The translations under genes and the position numbers were made by a program. The notes beneath the pieces are model-generated. The model was not told the origin of the DNA and searched no databases. It was given only the letters and a program-made list of their open reading frames with translations. Positions 12,065 to 25,133 of a stretch of 64,000 nucleotides of DNA are shown one piece after another (the first letter of the stretch is position 1; the number at the start of each line of letters is the position of its first letter). The stretch is from assembly GCF_026212465.1 (NCBI RefSeq), contig NC_080053.1, positions 18,458,806 to 18,522,805 of the forward strand, in the 5' to 3' direction. The DNA comes from Amaranthus tricolor (lineage: Eukaryota; Streptophyta; Magnoliopsida; Caryophyllales; Amaranthaceae).

Positions 12065-12891
12065 TCCCTCTCCTCATAATTTTAATGATTTGTTGGTTGT
12101 GACACTTATCAAACAATTTCTTTTTCTATTTTTGTACCATCTGGGGTACATTGTTGATGTACCTTTGAACAATTGCTACTTTTCTTTCTTTGTTTTTATT
12201 TTCATGGTTTGTGACAATTGACTATTTGCAGGTTTGATTACTTTTATGGTGCTTGCTTTCATAATTGTTTCTTGTTTTCATCGCTGACAAATCTATATGG
12301 TTTGTGCTGAGGTTTGATAACCCCAATTCTTTTTGATTGATGACAAAAGGGGGAAGATTATGCACAAACTTAAGAGGAGAAGTGAATACACAGTTACATA
12401 TCTTGGTTGATTTATATTGATTCTTATGAATGATATTGTGCTGTTGTGTTTATGCTAGTTTAGTTAGTGATCATCTATGTTGCTAAGCTTTTTGATATTT
12501 GTATGCTTTTTGATATTTGTATTTGTCTTTGTGAATTTGTTCTCAAGATGTCTGTGTTGAAATTATTTAACAATGTGTGTTAGTCTTATTATATTTGTTT
12601 TCTTAGTTTAATTTTGTTAGTTTTATTATGTTAGTTTAATTATGTCAGTTTAATTAATTTTAGTTTATTTCATTTAAGTTTTAGATTAATTAATTTTGAA
12701 ATTTTTTAAACATATTTGATATTATGGAGTAAATTGTTTTATTGTGAATGCTTGGTAAATTATATTTTAACAAGTTGATTTGCTAAGTTATTTAGAGTTG
12801 CTTTAATCTCTAGTATGCTCTAAGAATTTTGTTTTACTCTATTTTACTTAAGTTTGTTTATAAAGTTTGCCATCATCAAAAAGGGGGAATT
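12065..12891 (+). other. Copia 3' untranslated region with two purine tracts
   Basis: T-rich sequence with no coding signal. A purine tract (AAAAGGGGGAAGA, about 12345-12357) sits in the middle. A second (AAAAAGGGGGAATT, 12878-12891) abuts the 3' LTR and is the expected plus-strand primer. The inner tract may be a second priming site. Confidence 0.8.
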
Positions 12892-14151
12892 TGTTGGCCT
12901 CTTAAGGTTTTGATGATGACTTCACTTTTAATAAACAAACATATTTTTAGAGATTGTTTTGTAGGTATATATCCGATTTAATTTGAATCGTTAATGAAGC
13001 CTATGACTTGATTCGTGGAAGCTGCACATGTCTCAAATATCCAAGAAGTTGGGCTATTGCTTTAGAAGACAGTTTACTGTTCCTAGAGTTGAAGTTCTGA
13101 CGAAAGTTGTAGATGGAGACAGTGCGCTGTTCCCCATGATACAGGTCTGAAGAAGACATTGACTGGAAGTTACGAAAATTATGTTTTCTGTTTTTAGTTA
13201 ATGTAAAAGGTTAAAATTTAATTAGTTGCTTAATTAAATCTATTTATTAATTGGCAAAATAGTTTTAATACGCCTAAAAATATGGAGAAGACTAATTCCT
13301 TGATTATCTCCTATAAACTCGGACATTCAAGAGACTTGTTCTCTACTTTGAATTAGTCTCCTACATTTTAGGATCTTCCTTTTACCCATGTAATATTAAC
13401 CGTGCAAGAATTCAGCAGCTATTTTCCACCTCTACTTTCAACTAACTTCCCACTTTCTTTGGGAGCAAGTAAGTTATGGAAGTCGTGGGATACATGCACC
13501 TCATGGAGAACGTGGGCTGTGTGCACTGATGGCTGTTCCCCTTATAAAAGAGGGAAACTACAGTTCAGCTGGGTATGCATTGAGAGTGTCCATCTAAGGG
13601 AGATTAATTGAGAAAAATATTCTAAGTTTTTAATGCCAATTAATTCATTATATTTTTCTTGAGCAACTACTTAGTTTTAATCTTAGTAGAGAATGGCCTT
13701 GTAAAGGGTAATTGAGTGTTTTGTTGTAATTAGACTTATGGGAAGTCTAAGGGAATAGAGAATAGAAACGAGAGAAGAGAAAGAGAAGGAGAGAAGAGAA
13801 GAGAAGAGAAGTAGGCCTAAGTAGAGAAGCTTTGAGTAAAGCATTTAGAGAATTGAGAAGCTTCAAGTGAAGCAAACATTGTTTTGTGTAATTGTAATTA
13901 ATTGCCTAAACATAGTGAGAATTTTGAAATCCCGGGGGGTCGTGGTTTTTCCTTCTTATTAGGCCAAGAAGGTTTCCACGTAAAATCCTTGTCTCCTTTT
14001 ATTATTTTTCTTTTCGTTCTTAAGTTTAAGTTTTGTTCTTTACTTGATACAATTCCGCAAAAAGTTGAGCCAAAAAATCTTAAACTTACAACACAACAAT
14101 TCACCCCCCCCCCCCTCTTGTTGCATTCGATCATCCATTAGCATTCCTACA
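12892..14151 (+). repeat. 3' LTR of the Copia element
   Basis: 1,260 bp, nearly identical to the 5' LTR (nine substitutions and three extra C by hand alignment). It ends CCTACA and is followed by the duplicated CAAAT at 14152-14156. TATAAAAG recurs at 13543. Confidence 0.97.
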
Positions 14152-14362
14152 CAAATGAATACCTTATCTGCTCCAATCAAGACAAAACCGGATTTTTGAC
14201 ACCAATACTATACAAATATTCATGAAAAAACTTCACATTATTACAGTAATTAGATTATCTAGTTATTAGATTATCTAGTAACTACAGTAATTAGATTATC
14301 TACTATGTTCCATCAAATGTTTGTACAACTAAAAACTTCACAACTTCATCTTGTACTTCACA

Positions 14363-17300
14363 TTAACGAATCTTTAATCTTCTGATAGAAACTTGTTTGG
14401 CAATGGAGCGTCTTTTATCCTTAAAATTGGACACCTCTTCTAAAACTTTACATCTTTGTTTGTTCAAATCAGATAACACCAAAGATCCAGCAATCTTAGC
14501 TCTTGCAACATGTCTCAATGGAGCCTACATAAAAAGAAAATACATTTAGTTTGAATCTTTTAATTAGAATGTCATTCAAAAAAATACATTTAAAGATAAT
14601 ATTAAGAAGAAAAATCGTAACTGCATTCAATATTGGACACTGGAAATCAACTGTTCCCTCAAAAAACAGCATGCTCATCATCATGAATACATCACTTTCA
14701 ATGTTAGTCCTAGCAGTCGTTTTCCAATCAGTGGGAACTCGTTCCACTTTCCATAATGGAATAACATCAGTAGCTTGCATCTTATCATCAAAAATTGTTG
14801 ACAGCAAATCTTTCTACAAAAGTTTCATTTAAATATTCATTAATAAATATTTCATAATCTTAGCAACATAGGCAAAAGGTTTTTCAGGATAATAAAATGC
14901 TACACATACCATAGTGTCACCTAGCTTTCTAATTTCTTCTTCTGAAATAGCAGTATGGTTCACATTGTCAATCCATTGCACTATTCTTAACTTCATATGC
15001 AAAAGAAGTAAGAAGTATTGACTGCCCTTCAGTATCGGAACAACAATCTGTATATTATATATCACTGAATCAATAAATATATCTAAAAAAAGTGACTGCA
15101 CAAGTACTAACTACCTATTAGTAGCTATAATAACTAAAATAGTGACTATATAAGTCAATCAATCATCAAAAAAATATCTTACCAGATCAAACTTAGACAA
15201 ATCAACTTGGTTGAAATCCACCCATTTGACCCAAGAATCATAAATTAAATCAATTTGTTGAGAACCACCACTATTATTAAAAATCCAACAAAGCAAGCTG
15301 TAAAAATAAACAATGAAATAACTAAAAATAGTTCAAAATAAAAGAAAAGTTATTTAGAATAAAAATGACAAAAAACGTACACTAGAACTAGCATTAAAAA
15401 AGAACTTTTTGGAAGATTCTTTGTTCTTTTCATTTTCATTGAGTAATAAACACCAACAATCCACAACAGAAACATGAGTACACTTTGAGGGATCCCCTAG
15501 AGTATAAAACTCTTCCCTTTGAATTCTCAAATTGTCCTCAAAATTCACAAGCAATTCACTGTCAAATAAAAAGAATAAAATAAGTATAATAAAAAACAAA
15601 AATCACAAAAAAAGAAAAACAAAAAAAAAAGACTCACCTATTGTCGAAACATTTATCAGAAACAAAACAATAGTCAACTGATTCTTGAAGTAACGAACCA
15701 AGTGTTCTCATATATTTTTTGTTTGATTTCATCAGATGTGAAACATACGTAAATTTGTCATTCACACCTCTAAAAGGAATGGAACATTTTGCCCTGCCAT
15801 GTATCAATACATTCTCATAACCATGGCTTTCAAAAACAGTGACATTATTTGCCACATCATTAACAACTTGATCCAATTCAACCTCATCCAGTACATCATT
15901 AACAACATCTACATTACCCTCATCAGCAACAAAAACCTCATTCACCATCCTTGGAATAGAGGAAACCCATTTAACCGTGTCAACTATTTCATCAATTGTA
16001 TTCAGCACGGTAGGATTCATAAAAAAACTTTGGGTTTCAGAAAAAGGTGTGGATGAGGTAGAAGGAACATCAGGAAAAGGGACAGGAGGAGAAGAAAATG
16101 AACGTTTTTGTTCTAAGAACAATTTAATTTTCTCCATGTAAAACTCAGAGACAACTTGAGTGTCCCTCCTCATGAGCATCAGCAACTCACATATTTCCTA
16201 CAAAAATAAGTAAAGATAAAGTTAAATGTTGTTCAAAAGAAAGTAACTATGACATTATAAAAAAAATACTATGTTATGATTATTTTCCAAAAGCTACTGT
16301 GTTCTGTTTTGAAATTTTGAAAAATATTTGTTGCAAAAGTGAATGTTACTATGTTCTTAGAAAAAGATACTATGTTGTGATTAAAAGTTACTATGACTAT
16401 GTATAGCTACTGTGTTCTGTTTTGGAATTTGAAAAATCTTTGTTGCAAAAGTGAATGCTACTGTCTTCAAAAAAAATATTTGTTATTATTAAAAAATATA
16501 ATGTTGAAGGCAACATAAATAAGTAAGATCATACTTACATCCTCAGCTAATCGGCGTATATCAGAATTACGCATTGCATTCAACGGCAACTGAAACTCAA
16601 TTTTATCATCGTCTTGCACTGTTTGATCTCTGAAGGGTTCTTCATTTACACTTGGTTGTCCAATATCAACGTTGTTCACCTTTAACCCAACAGCTTGACC
16701 ATACTCAAAAACCATTGTTTCACTCACAGGATATGTACTCAAAATTAAACCACTGCCAAAATGATTAGCAGATGTTTCCTCCTTAATTCTTCTTGACACA
16801 TCCTTATCAGTCCAATGAGAGATAAGAGGTAAAGAGGATGGCAAAGAGATATTCTTGAATTTCAAACGATGAAAATAAATAATTTCCAACAAAACAATGC
16901 ATCCAGAAAAAAATTGCAACTTTCCTTTACGATATCTAACAACAGAGTCACAAAACTGATCAAGAACATACTTACACCAATTAAAAGTACTAATCTTATT
17001 CGGATCTACTATGGACTTTACAATCTTAAGGTCTATTGTTCTGTTTTGGGTAGGGGCTAAGAAAGAAGAAATAGCATGCAAAACAAAAAGTTGCTTGAAC
17101 TCATCCCCACCATCAATCATCTTAGGGATCATTCGTTCAAGCAATTCTAAAGGAATTGCTGCATTTGTATCTTCAAAACCAAAAAAGGATCTAAATTCTT
17201 GTTTCAAGGGAAAATCAGGATTATACTTGTTCGCACACCTTGAAACTAATTCTACATCATTGTTTGGGTTCAGAGGTAGACAAAAAACATCATATACATC

Positions 17301-17812
17301 ATGTTCAGAAATCGGAAAGCACTTCAAAGAGTCTATTGAAAACATACAACTACCGGGATAAAAACAATCTACAAGCCAACCAAGCATTGCAGATGGATTT
17401 CTACATAACTTTAAACTAAGAAGGCCACCAAAACCAATCTCTCTCACTGAGATTTTTTGTTTCTCAGTGAATCCCTTCATCATTTTGATCAATTGAGAAG
17501 GTCTACTTTTTGTTTGAAAAGTAGATCTCAACCTGCAACAACAAAAAAAATATACAATGTTCTTAGAAAAAGATACTATGTTATCAATAAAGGATACTAT
17601 GACTATGAATAATTACAATGTTGATGACCTGGAATACTTTGTTGGAATTACAATGTTGGAATTCAACATACTAGTCGATAAAATTACCTTACAGACCTTT
17701 GTTGTACATTGTCAGTTTCCTCAGCTCTTCTCTTTCTTGTGTTGGAATTCAAATGTAAATTAGAAGTGGAGGGAATATCAACTGGAATACTGCGACCTCT
17801 TGTTTTTGCCAT
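14363..17812 (-). CDS. Ulp1-protease-like gene of a Mutator-like element, eight exons
   Basis: Exons read from the splice signals are 17812-17688, 17532-16539, 16197-15638, 15558-15381, 15297-15183, 15047-14910, 14813-14622 and 14524-14363 (stop). Exon 1 starts with an ATG and holds a basic RKRR patch. Exon 2 resembles the plant mobile/aminotransferase-like region, and exons 4-8 the SUMO-protease (C48) C-terminus. Landmarks are DCWCLLLN (exon 4), SQYFLLLLH and QWIDN (exon 6) and RTNIESDVFMMM (exon 7). The His-Trp of active C48 enzymes reads Gln-Tyr and the Cys-Gly motif is absent, so it is probably not a working protease. The exon 4-5 phases do not match with any GT-AG choice I tried, which suggests a one-base indel. 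Introns 1 and 2 contain 112-bp repeat copies. Confidence 0.72.
16245..16470 (+). repeat. Two 112-bp repeat copies inside Ulp1-like intron 2
   Basis: About two diverged units with the left array's motifs (TTAGAAAAAGATACTATGTT, ATGACTATGTATAGCTACTG). They are on the + strand and so antisense to the gene holding them. They lie wholly between donor 16538 and acceptor 16198. Confidence 0.9.
17545..17620 (+). repeat. 112-bp repeat fragment inside Ulp1-like intron 1
   Basis: A partial copy (ATGTTCTTAGAAAAAGATAC, then GATACTATGACTATGAATAA). It has the same orientation as the other copies and lies within the intron 17687-17533. Confidence 0.8.
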
Positions 17813-18697
<885 letters not shown>

Positions 18698-20125
18698 ATT
18701 TTGTGTGTGGATTGCAAAGTTATTTGTAAAATTTCTATTTTGTATCCGTAATGATACACTTGTCCATTCATATCTTGGTGTTATCGTTTCAAATGGACAC
18801 GCAGGTAAAGTGTGTTTGTTGTTCATTGAAATTCATATATCGGGCTTCAAACTCTTCTAATTTTGACCTTTTAAAATCCAATGTAGTTAAAAGGCTTCAA
18901 ACTCCGAGGGTCATTTGAAAATGTCTATTATCATTAACAAGAGTGAGGTTGCGTACATCTGAATCTTTAAATTCAAACGTAGGAAGATGCATGCATGAGG
19001 AAATGAGATGTTGTAAATTTTGTATTACAAATTATTGTAATGGAAGAATAAAATAGCTTCCGATTCTCATTATTTCGAACCATTATTAGAACATCCTTAA
19101 AAGTCAACGCAGATTTTGCTCAAAAAATTGACATTCTCATGACCAGATTTTGCTCGGCTTTCAGAAAGTCAACGCAGAATATCCTTAAAAGTCAAAAACA
19201 TATGAATCAAGCAAGCCATACGATTAGCTACAAAACCCAAATAAAAGTGTTCTTTACTGGTTAGTTTACTTCTATGTTCCAACTTCCAATGGTAGCAAAT
19301 AATAGATTAATGGCATCATACTACTTGTATAAATCAGTTTCAAACATCTGAAAAGTCTTGACTCTTGATCTTTACAACAATCACAAGTTGTAAACAAGAT
19401 ACATATACTATAAATATACTGACATACTGGCCATATACCCATTCAACCATGAACTCCTTGAAAAATTATGATAAAAATTATGATAATTAATTTTAGCAAT
19501 TAAATATGCAAGATTTCTACCACTCTTTGCTATATTCAAAACAATCAGAACTACACACATCAAAAATGGCAGCTTATCATCATCAGCAAAGAAGGATCCA
19601 CAAAAACACAAGGAATTTAGGTCAAGCAATCATGAAATAGTTTGTATCTCGTGGTGCGTCAATCTATCGAGGAGTAACTAGGTACTCCTATTAATTATAA
19701 ACTTTTCGTTTTTTTTTTACTTATTTTCTTTTTGTTTTCTGATTTTATTTATTTTGATATTCATTTCACGCTGACTAGTTGTAATAAGTAAGATGAAAGA
19801 AAGATATTAGAAAGTTGTTATATTTTAATTTATAAATTTTTATTAAGACTTTATTTAAATAACAATGTAAATGACAAAAAAAATAAAAAGACAGAAAAGG
19901 AAGGGAGAAGGTGAAAAGAGGAAAGAAAAAGCAAGAAGAGATAGAATAATAAAGTTAATTTGTGATTAGTTTTTAATCTATAAGTTAAAACATAGTCAAT
20001 TGAAATCTTATTTGATTCGTCTCATTGCAAAGATTATTAATATCAAATTTTTATAATTAAAGATTGAATTAGTGTATTAGACTGTATGAAAAAACAAATA
20101 TTGCAAGTAAATTGAAACAAGAGAA
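18698..20125. other. AT-rich intergenic spacer
   Basis: No convincing coding sequence on either strand. A short repeated phrase with GTCAACGCAGA occurs near 19107 and 19167. Purine-rich tract at about 19870-19950. Confidence 0.5.
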
Positions 20126-20145
20126 TTACCTACTAGAGGTGTTCA

Positions 20146-20480
20146 TTCGGGTCATCGGGTCGGTTTCGAACGGGTTTAATTCGGCTCGGTTGGTTTTCGA
20201 ATCGGTAAATTTTCGGTTGTATACAACAACGGGTCATACTCGGGTCAGATCGGTTGGTTACGGGTCGGTTTAACAACGGTTGTTCGCATTATCAGGTTCA
20301 AACCGGTTTGTTATCGGTTGAAATTCGGGTCGCGTGTCAATCGAGCTCGGGTTGTCATCGGTCTTACATTAGTTCGGTTTTTTCGGGCACAAATCGGGTT
20401 CGAGCTTTATTTTTCGAGTAGTTATCGGTTACGGACAACTATCGATCGGGTCAATATCGAAATAAGTTAATAGTCGGGTT
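20146..20480 (+). repeat. Left subterminal CGGGT/CGGTT array of the hAT element
   Basis: Dense irregular repeats of CGGGT, CGGTT and TTCGG on the + strand. hAT transposases bind short subterminal repeats, so this is a likely binding region. The right array (23580-23965) has the same words on the same strand rather than inverted. Confidence 0.75.
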
Positions 20481-20526
20481 TTTAATTGATGTATGCTCAT
20501 TTTATGGCAGATCAATTTATTTCAAT

Positions 20527-20659
<133 letters not shown>

Positions 20660-21589
20660 ACTATTATTTTATAATGCATCATGTTGCTAATTTTGATAAT
20701 TGATTAAATATTAAAACTCGATAATCGAAACTCGATTTGTTGGAATGAATAAGAATAATCTAAACTATCTCATAGCCTATTAGAATATACATTACTCTAT
20801 TACACTAATAATCGATTGTTTTTCTATGTTTGATAATTGAAACTTATATAATAAAGTGAATTAGATTAATCAAGTAATCATAACCATTTTATATGATATT
20901 ATGTATTTATACTTATTAGTGACCTTGAATACTTTAAAATAATAAATCTATTACACTAATAGTTGATCGTATTTAATTTAAAGCTTAACAATGTTCGGAA
21001 CTAGACCTATTGGAGTGAATGAAACTAATACAAACTATCTTATAGAGTTATAGTTACAGTTACAGTTATAGATTATCATTGACAGTTAACTCAATGCTAT
21101 TACTTATTAGTTATTACTTAATACTGATATTGAATACTCTAAAGTAATTTATAGGCTATTAATAATCGATCGTAATTCACTTGTCGTAATTCGATCTATT
21201 AAAGACTTATAGTAAATGAAACTAGTACTCCACCTTTTTTGTTACTTTGAATTAAATAGCCTAAATTATGAAATTTTACCAAATTCAATAATAAAAATAT
21301 TTAATATTTGATATAAAATATTTATATTACTCAAATAAATTATTTTAGATTAAGATAACTAATTGTCCAATTTGATGAATATATTACTCAATTGATACAT
21401 TACTTGCACAAAATGTTATTGGTTATTTGGATAGCACACGGATAAGGTGTTTTAGCCGTTGGATTATAATGCTAATATCAGATCAGCGGTCAACAACGTG
21501 CCACGTCACCGTCATTTGATAAAAAAGGATTTTGGTTCCTTTCTTCATCCTGTAACAGCAACATTCCCAAATCCCGCTCTAATAAACCC

Positions 21590-22055
21590 TAATTCAACTC
21601 TCTCTTCTTCATCCTCTCACTGAAACCGGCGGCCCTCTTACAATCCCATCTGTTCTCCTCCAATCCGGCCGGTAGAACACGTTCATCTCCGGTAGACATT
21701 TTTGGTGAACCTCCATCATCAGGTCCAATAGATTCAGAAGCTAGTAATCATGAATCCGCAAGTCCAGAAACTCAACTTTCATCCTCTCCTCAAGAATCTG
21801 AACAATTATGTAAATTAACACACATCGGTAAACAAGGCGAGGCACAGATGGTGGATGTCTCTCTAAGGGGATCCACCAAGAGAACTGACATTGCTAGCTG
21901 CAAAGTGTTATTGGGAAAGACGGTGTTTGATTTGGTCTCAGCAAATCAGTTAGCCAAGGGAGATGTTCTTGGTGTGGCAAAAATTGCAGGATTAATTGGG
22001 GCAAAGCAGACAAGCAACCTCATCCCTCTTTGCCATAACATTAACCTGTCACTTT
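21590..22055 (+). pseudogene. CNX3: Captured 5' part of CNX3 (MoaC-type molybdenum cofactor enzyme)
   Basis: CNX3/MoaC acts with CNX2 in the first step of molybdenum cofactor synthesis, making cyclic pyranopterin monophosphate in mitochondria. The frame is open from about 21677 through ATG 21848. It shows the MoaC start GEAQMVDVS, then KGDVLGVAKIAG, GAKQTS and LIPLCHNINLS. It then leaves the family, so roughly the first half of the domain is present and the catalytic C-terminal part is missing. The sequence before it looks like a CNX3 5' leader and targeting region without a usable start. It lies wholly within the hAT element, so this is transposon capture rather than a resident gene. Confidence 0.85.
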
Positions 22056-22359
22056 TTGTGGTGCTTCTATAGAAAGTTTGGTCTTTCAATTTGTTGTTGT
22101 GCGCCTTCTTTCACCTCCTATTCAAGGTCATCATTGAGAAAATATTGAACAAAGAAATCGAGTTACTGGAGAATATTGTCTTTCTTAGTTCAACTTTTTA
22201 CAATTATGTTTATCTTTTCTTATAGTACTTCTCTGTTGTTTGGTGGAAAATTTTGATGTAAATGTTAGGACAATCGTACGACAAGGCTAAATTGATGTAG
22301 AGGTATCCCATTTTAAGTTTTTGCTACATCGTTTTGTATTAATTTGTTTTTCTGAAGTT

Positions 22360-22590
22360 CGTAGCAGTGGCGCACCAGACAGTATCATTGGTATGAGAGA
22401 CTTGATTGTGAGATTGTAACTGCTGATGTTTACCTTCAATATGAGAAAAGGTGAGATGCTCGCAATGCTTGGCGGTCCATAGGGGCCAAGGATGTTGAGA
22501 CTACAGAAAATGTTCAGCTACGTAAGCTTTACAATGTTTCTCCACCCATCCACACGTTGTTTGAGCTAAGGCGCGATCCTTGTTTTCTTT
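22360..22590 (+). pseudogene. Unrecognised coding-like fragment in the hAT element
   Basis: One frame reads through residues such as YERLDCEIVTADVYLQYEKR, then one stop, then ENVQLRKLYNV and HTLFELRRDPCF. The composition is protein-like, unlike the surrounding AT-rich DNA. I do not recognise the family. It could be another captured exon. Confidence 0.4.
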
Positions 22591-22659
22591 GATTGTATCA
22601 GAAGATGTCGTTATGCCAACGCTCATTTTCATATATACTCTTTATTTACATTAAATTTC

Positions 22660-22825
22660 TTTGGGATTTAGTGATGGTTTCTGCACACCTTTTTCCGTCC
22701 AGCGGATCTCCACACCTAATTCATGCAGCTTGCTTATACCTTCTTCAAGTTCTCCCGTAGTACCACCATCTGCGCACACACTAGCTTCTACCAAGCTTTC
22801 TGTCATCTCTGCTCTTTTGATCTCC
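22660..22825 (-). pseudogene. Unrecognised coding-like fragment, opposite strand, in the hAT element
   Basis: The minus strand holds an open stretch after an AAAGAGCAG acceptor-like site, with residues ESLVEASVCADGG and GISKLHELGVEIRW. It looks like a captured exon from another gene, antisense to the CNX3 piece. Family not recognised. Confidence 0.4.
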
Positions 22826-23579
22826 TCTCTCGAATTAATAATTTGCCTCTAAATTAATGACATAACTCTAGCCACTTACCCTCATAACCTATTATTAGAA
22901 GTTGGATGAACTCACGAGATTATTAATTAATATGCTTGTATAGTTGTATGATTAATGTGTTGCATCTTCAATAAGAAAATATCAAAGCAAATATAGAAGT
23001 TGAAGATTTGATAACCACATTTTACTAACTTCTTGTAAGAACAAGTCTTCAAAAAAGTGGAGTTTTGTTAGTAAAAACGGAAGATAATTATTTTAAATAA
23101 ATGTTATAAAATATAATTTTTTTCAAGATGAATTGATTCTCTCTTCTCCTTAATTGTAGGGATTATCTATATGATACTCTGATTTGAGAAAAAAAAGGTT
23201 TAAACTAACAAAACTTAGCTTTTCGCAAATTCTTCATTAAGACAGTATCGACAGTTTTAAATTGAGCTAAATAGCTCAACTAAATATTAATCAAAACATT
23301 TACTTTTGTACTTCAAATTCTCACTTTAAGTTGTTTAATATTTAATACGTCATTTTGTAAGTTAAAATTAACATTTTGGATATTCAAACACCCATTTCGT
23401 TGTTCAAAAAACCATATGTTACATTCAAAAAACTTGATATTTGTACATGTTAATTTGGTGGATGTATAAGTGATAGATGTAAATTTTTGGGGTTAAAAAC
23501 TTAATATTTATATATTTATATTTGGTGGATGTATAATTAGAAAACTGAAATTGGACCTAATTTGCTAAAATTAGGTGAA

Positions 23580-23965
23580 AAATTGATTCGGATTTATAAC
23601 AGTTCGATTAACAATCAGTTCGGGTTGGTATCAGTTCGGGTTAAAAACAGTTCGATTAATAATCGATTCGGGTTAAAAACAGTTCGATCTTAATCGGTTT
23701 TAGTCAGGTTGCATTCGGTTACGTGTATAATTCGGGTCGGATTTGACTCAGGTCGATCACTGTTCAGTTCGGGTAATATCGGTTAAGGTTTATATGTCGG
23801 TTATAAAATTCGGTTGCAGTTCGAGTTCGATTTTGCCCTTTTCGGTTATCAAACGGTTCGAGTGAAGTATCGATTCGGGTAATTCCGGTTCGGTAAACCT
23901 AAAAAACTTACATTTTTTCGGGTCGGATAATTTTCGATTCCGAGTCGGATTTTCGGGTCGGGTTT
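23580..23965 (+). repeat. Right subterminal CGGGT/CGGTT array of the hAT element
   Basis: Repeats of CAGTTCGGGT, CGATTCGGGTT and CGGGTCGG on the + strand, running up to the right terminal repeat. Confidence 0.75.
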
Positions 23966-24085
23966 GTTTTGAACAGCTCTATTACCTACTAACAATATGT
24001 GTTGAAGTAAAAATTAATTATGAGAAAGCTCTCAACTACTGAAAATTGATGACTTGGGATTCTCTAAATAAATTAAACATACTTA

Positions 24086-24737
24086 GGGGCCGTTTGGTTG
24101 GGGGTAATAATCAAAGGGAAAGGGAATGAAAATACCCAATTCCCTTTGTTGTTGTTTGTTTGTCACTTTCTATCATTCTCTTTCCCCCATTTTAGTTTTG
24201 GGTTTACCCCAAACTATTATACTCTCATTCCCCACCCCCCCTACACTTTCCCATTCCATTCCCCACTTCATTACCCATCACTTAAAATTTGAACTTTGAT
24301 TTATGGGTATTGTTATAATTCGCCACTATTTTCATTTTACCGCCACCCCCTAATTAAATTACGAATTTGCCCCTAAACTTTAAAAAATTACGAATTTACC
24401 ATTGGACATAATAACACTATTATCAACTAAATTAATAAAAAAATTATTAATAAAAAATTAAAAATTAATTAACAACTAAATTCTAATTAATATATTATTA
24501 TTATATTAAAAAATAATTAAACATTCAAATAAATTATTTAAATTCAAAACTAATTATTATAATAACATTATCATAATATAATATTATATTAAAATAAAAT
24601 AATTTATACAACATTTATTTAAATAACAATAACTTAAAAAATAAATTAATTAAACAAAAAAATTTCATAATTCGAAATTAAAAAAAAAAAATACAAGTCG
24701 CACTTTTTGTTATTAATTTTATTTATATTATTATTGC

Positions 24738-24789
<52 letters not shown>

Positions 24790-25130
24790 TGTAATCAATG
24801 GAGCTAGAAAGATATTATTTAGAGTTATATTTTTTTCTTCATATTACAGGAAAAGATGATACAAGTTAATGATATTTTTTTAAAAAAATAAGTTTATCAA
24901 GTTTATCATATAATAACTAGTTATTTTTGGAAAAAATATAAAAGAATTTAAAAATTCATAATTTGATTCCTTAACTTGAACCAAACAGTCACAAAGGGAA
25001 TCAATGAGCATTTCATTTCGTTTCCTGAACGCAGCCAAACGACTAGGCTAAATTAGGGGAATCTATTCCTTTCTCTTCCATTCCCTTTTCTCATTCCATT
25101 CCGATTCCCTTGTGTGAACCAAACGGCCCC
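24086..25130. mobile_element. Non-autonomous PIF/Harbinger element (1,045 bp)
   Basis: Ends are GGGGCCGTTTGGTT, perfectly inverted over 14 bp, with TTA duplications (24083-24085 and 25131-25133). Each end matches, for tens of bases, the opposite end of the complete Harbinger element at 34357-38448, so this is its deletion-type relative inserted in reverse orientation. The interior is AT-rich noncoding with an (ATT)n run (about 24727-24790). Confidence 0.92.
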
Positions 25131-25133
25131 TTA

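Larger units (their letters stand above)
3490..14151 (+). mobile_element. LTR retrotransposon, Ty1/Copia, SIRE-like layout
   Basis: The 10,662-bp element runs TG...CA and is flanked by the duplication CAAAT (3485-3489 and 14152-14156). It has paired 1.26-kb LTRs, a primer-binding site matching initiator-tRNA-Met elements, gag, pol in the order protease-integrase-RT-RNase H (Copia order), a third reading frame after pol, and a purine tract before the 3' LTR. A third frame after pol and gag and pol in one frame separated by a stop are typical of the SIRE/Maximus lineage. By hand alignment the LTRs differ at nine positions plus a 3-base C-run change, so the insertion is recent. Confidence 0.97.

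Noticed and set aside
24098..24292. 64-codon frame in the small Harbinger element
   Set aside because: Formed by its C/T-rich terminal region and matching noncoding ends of the larger element.
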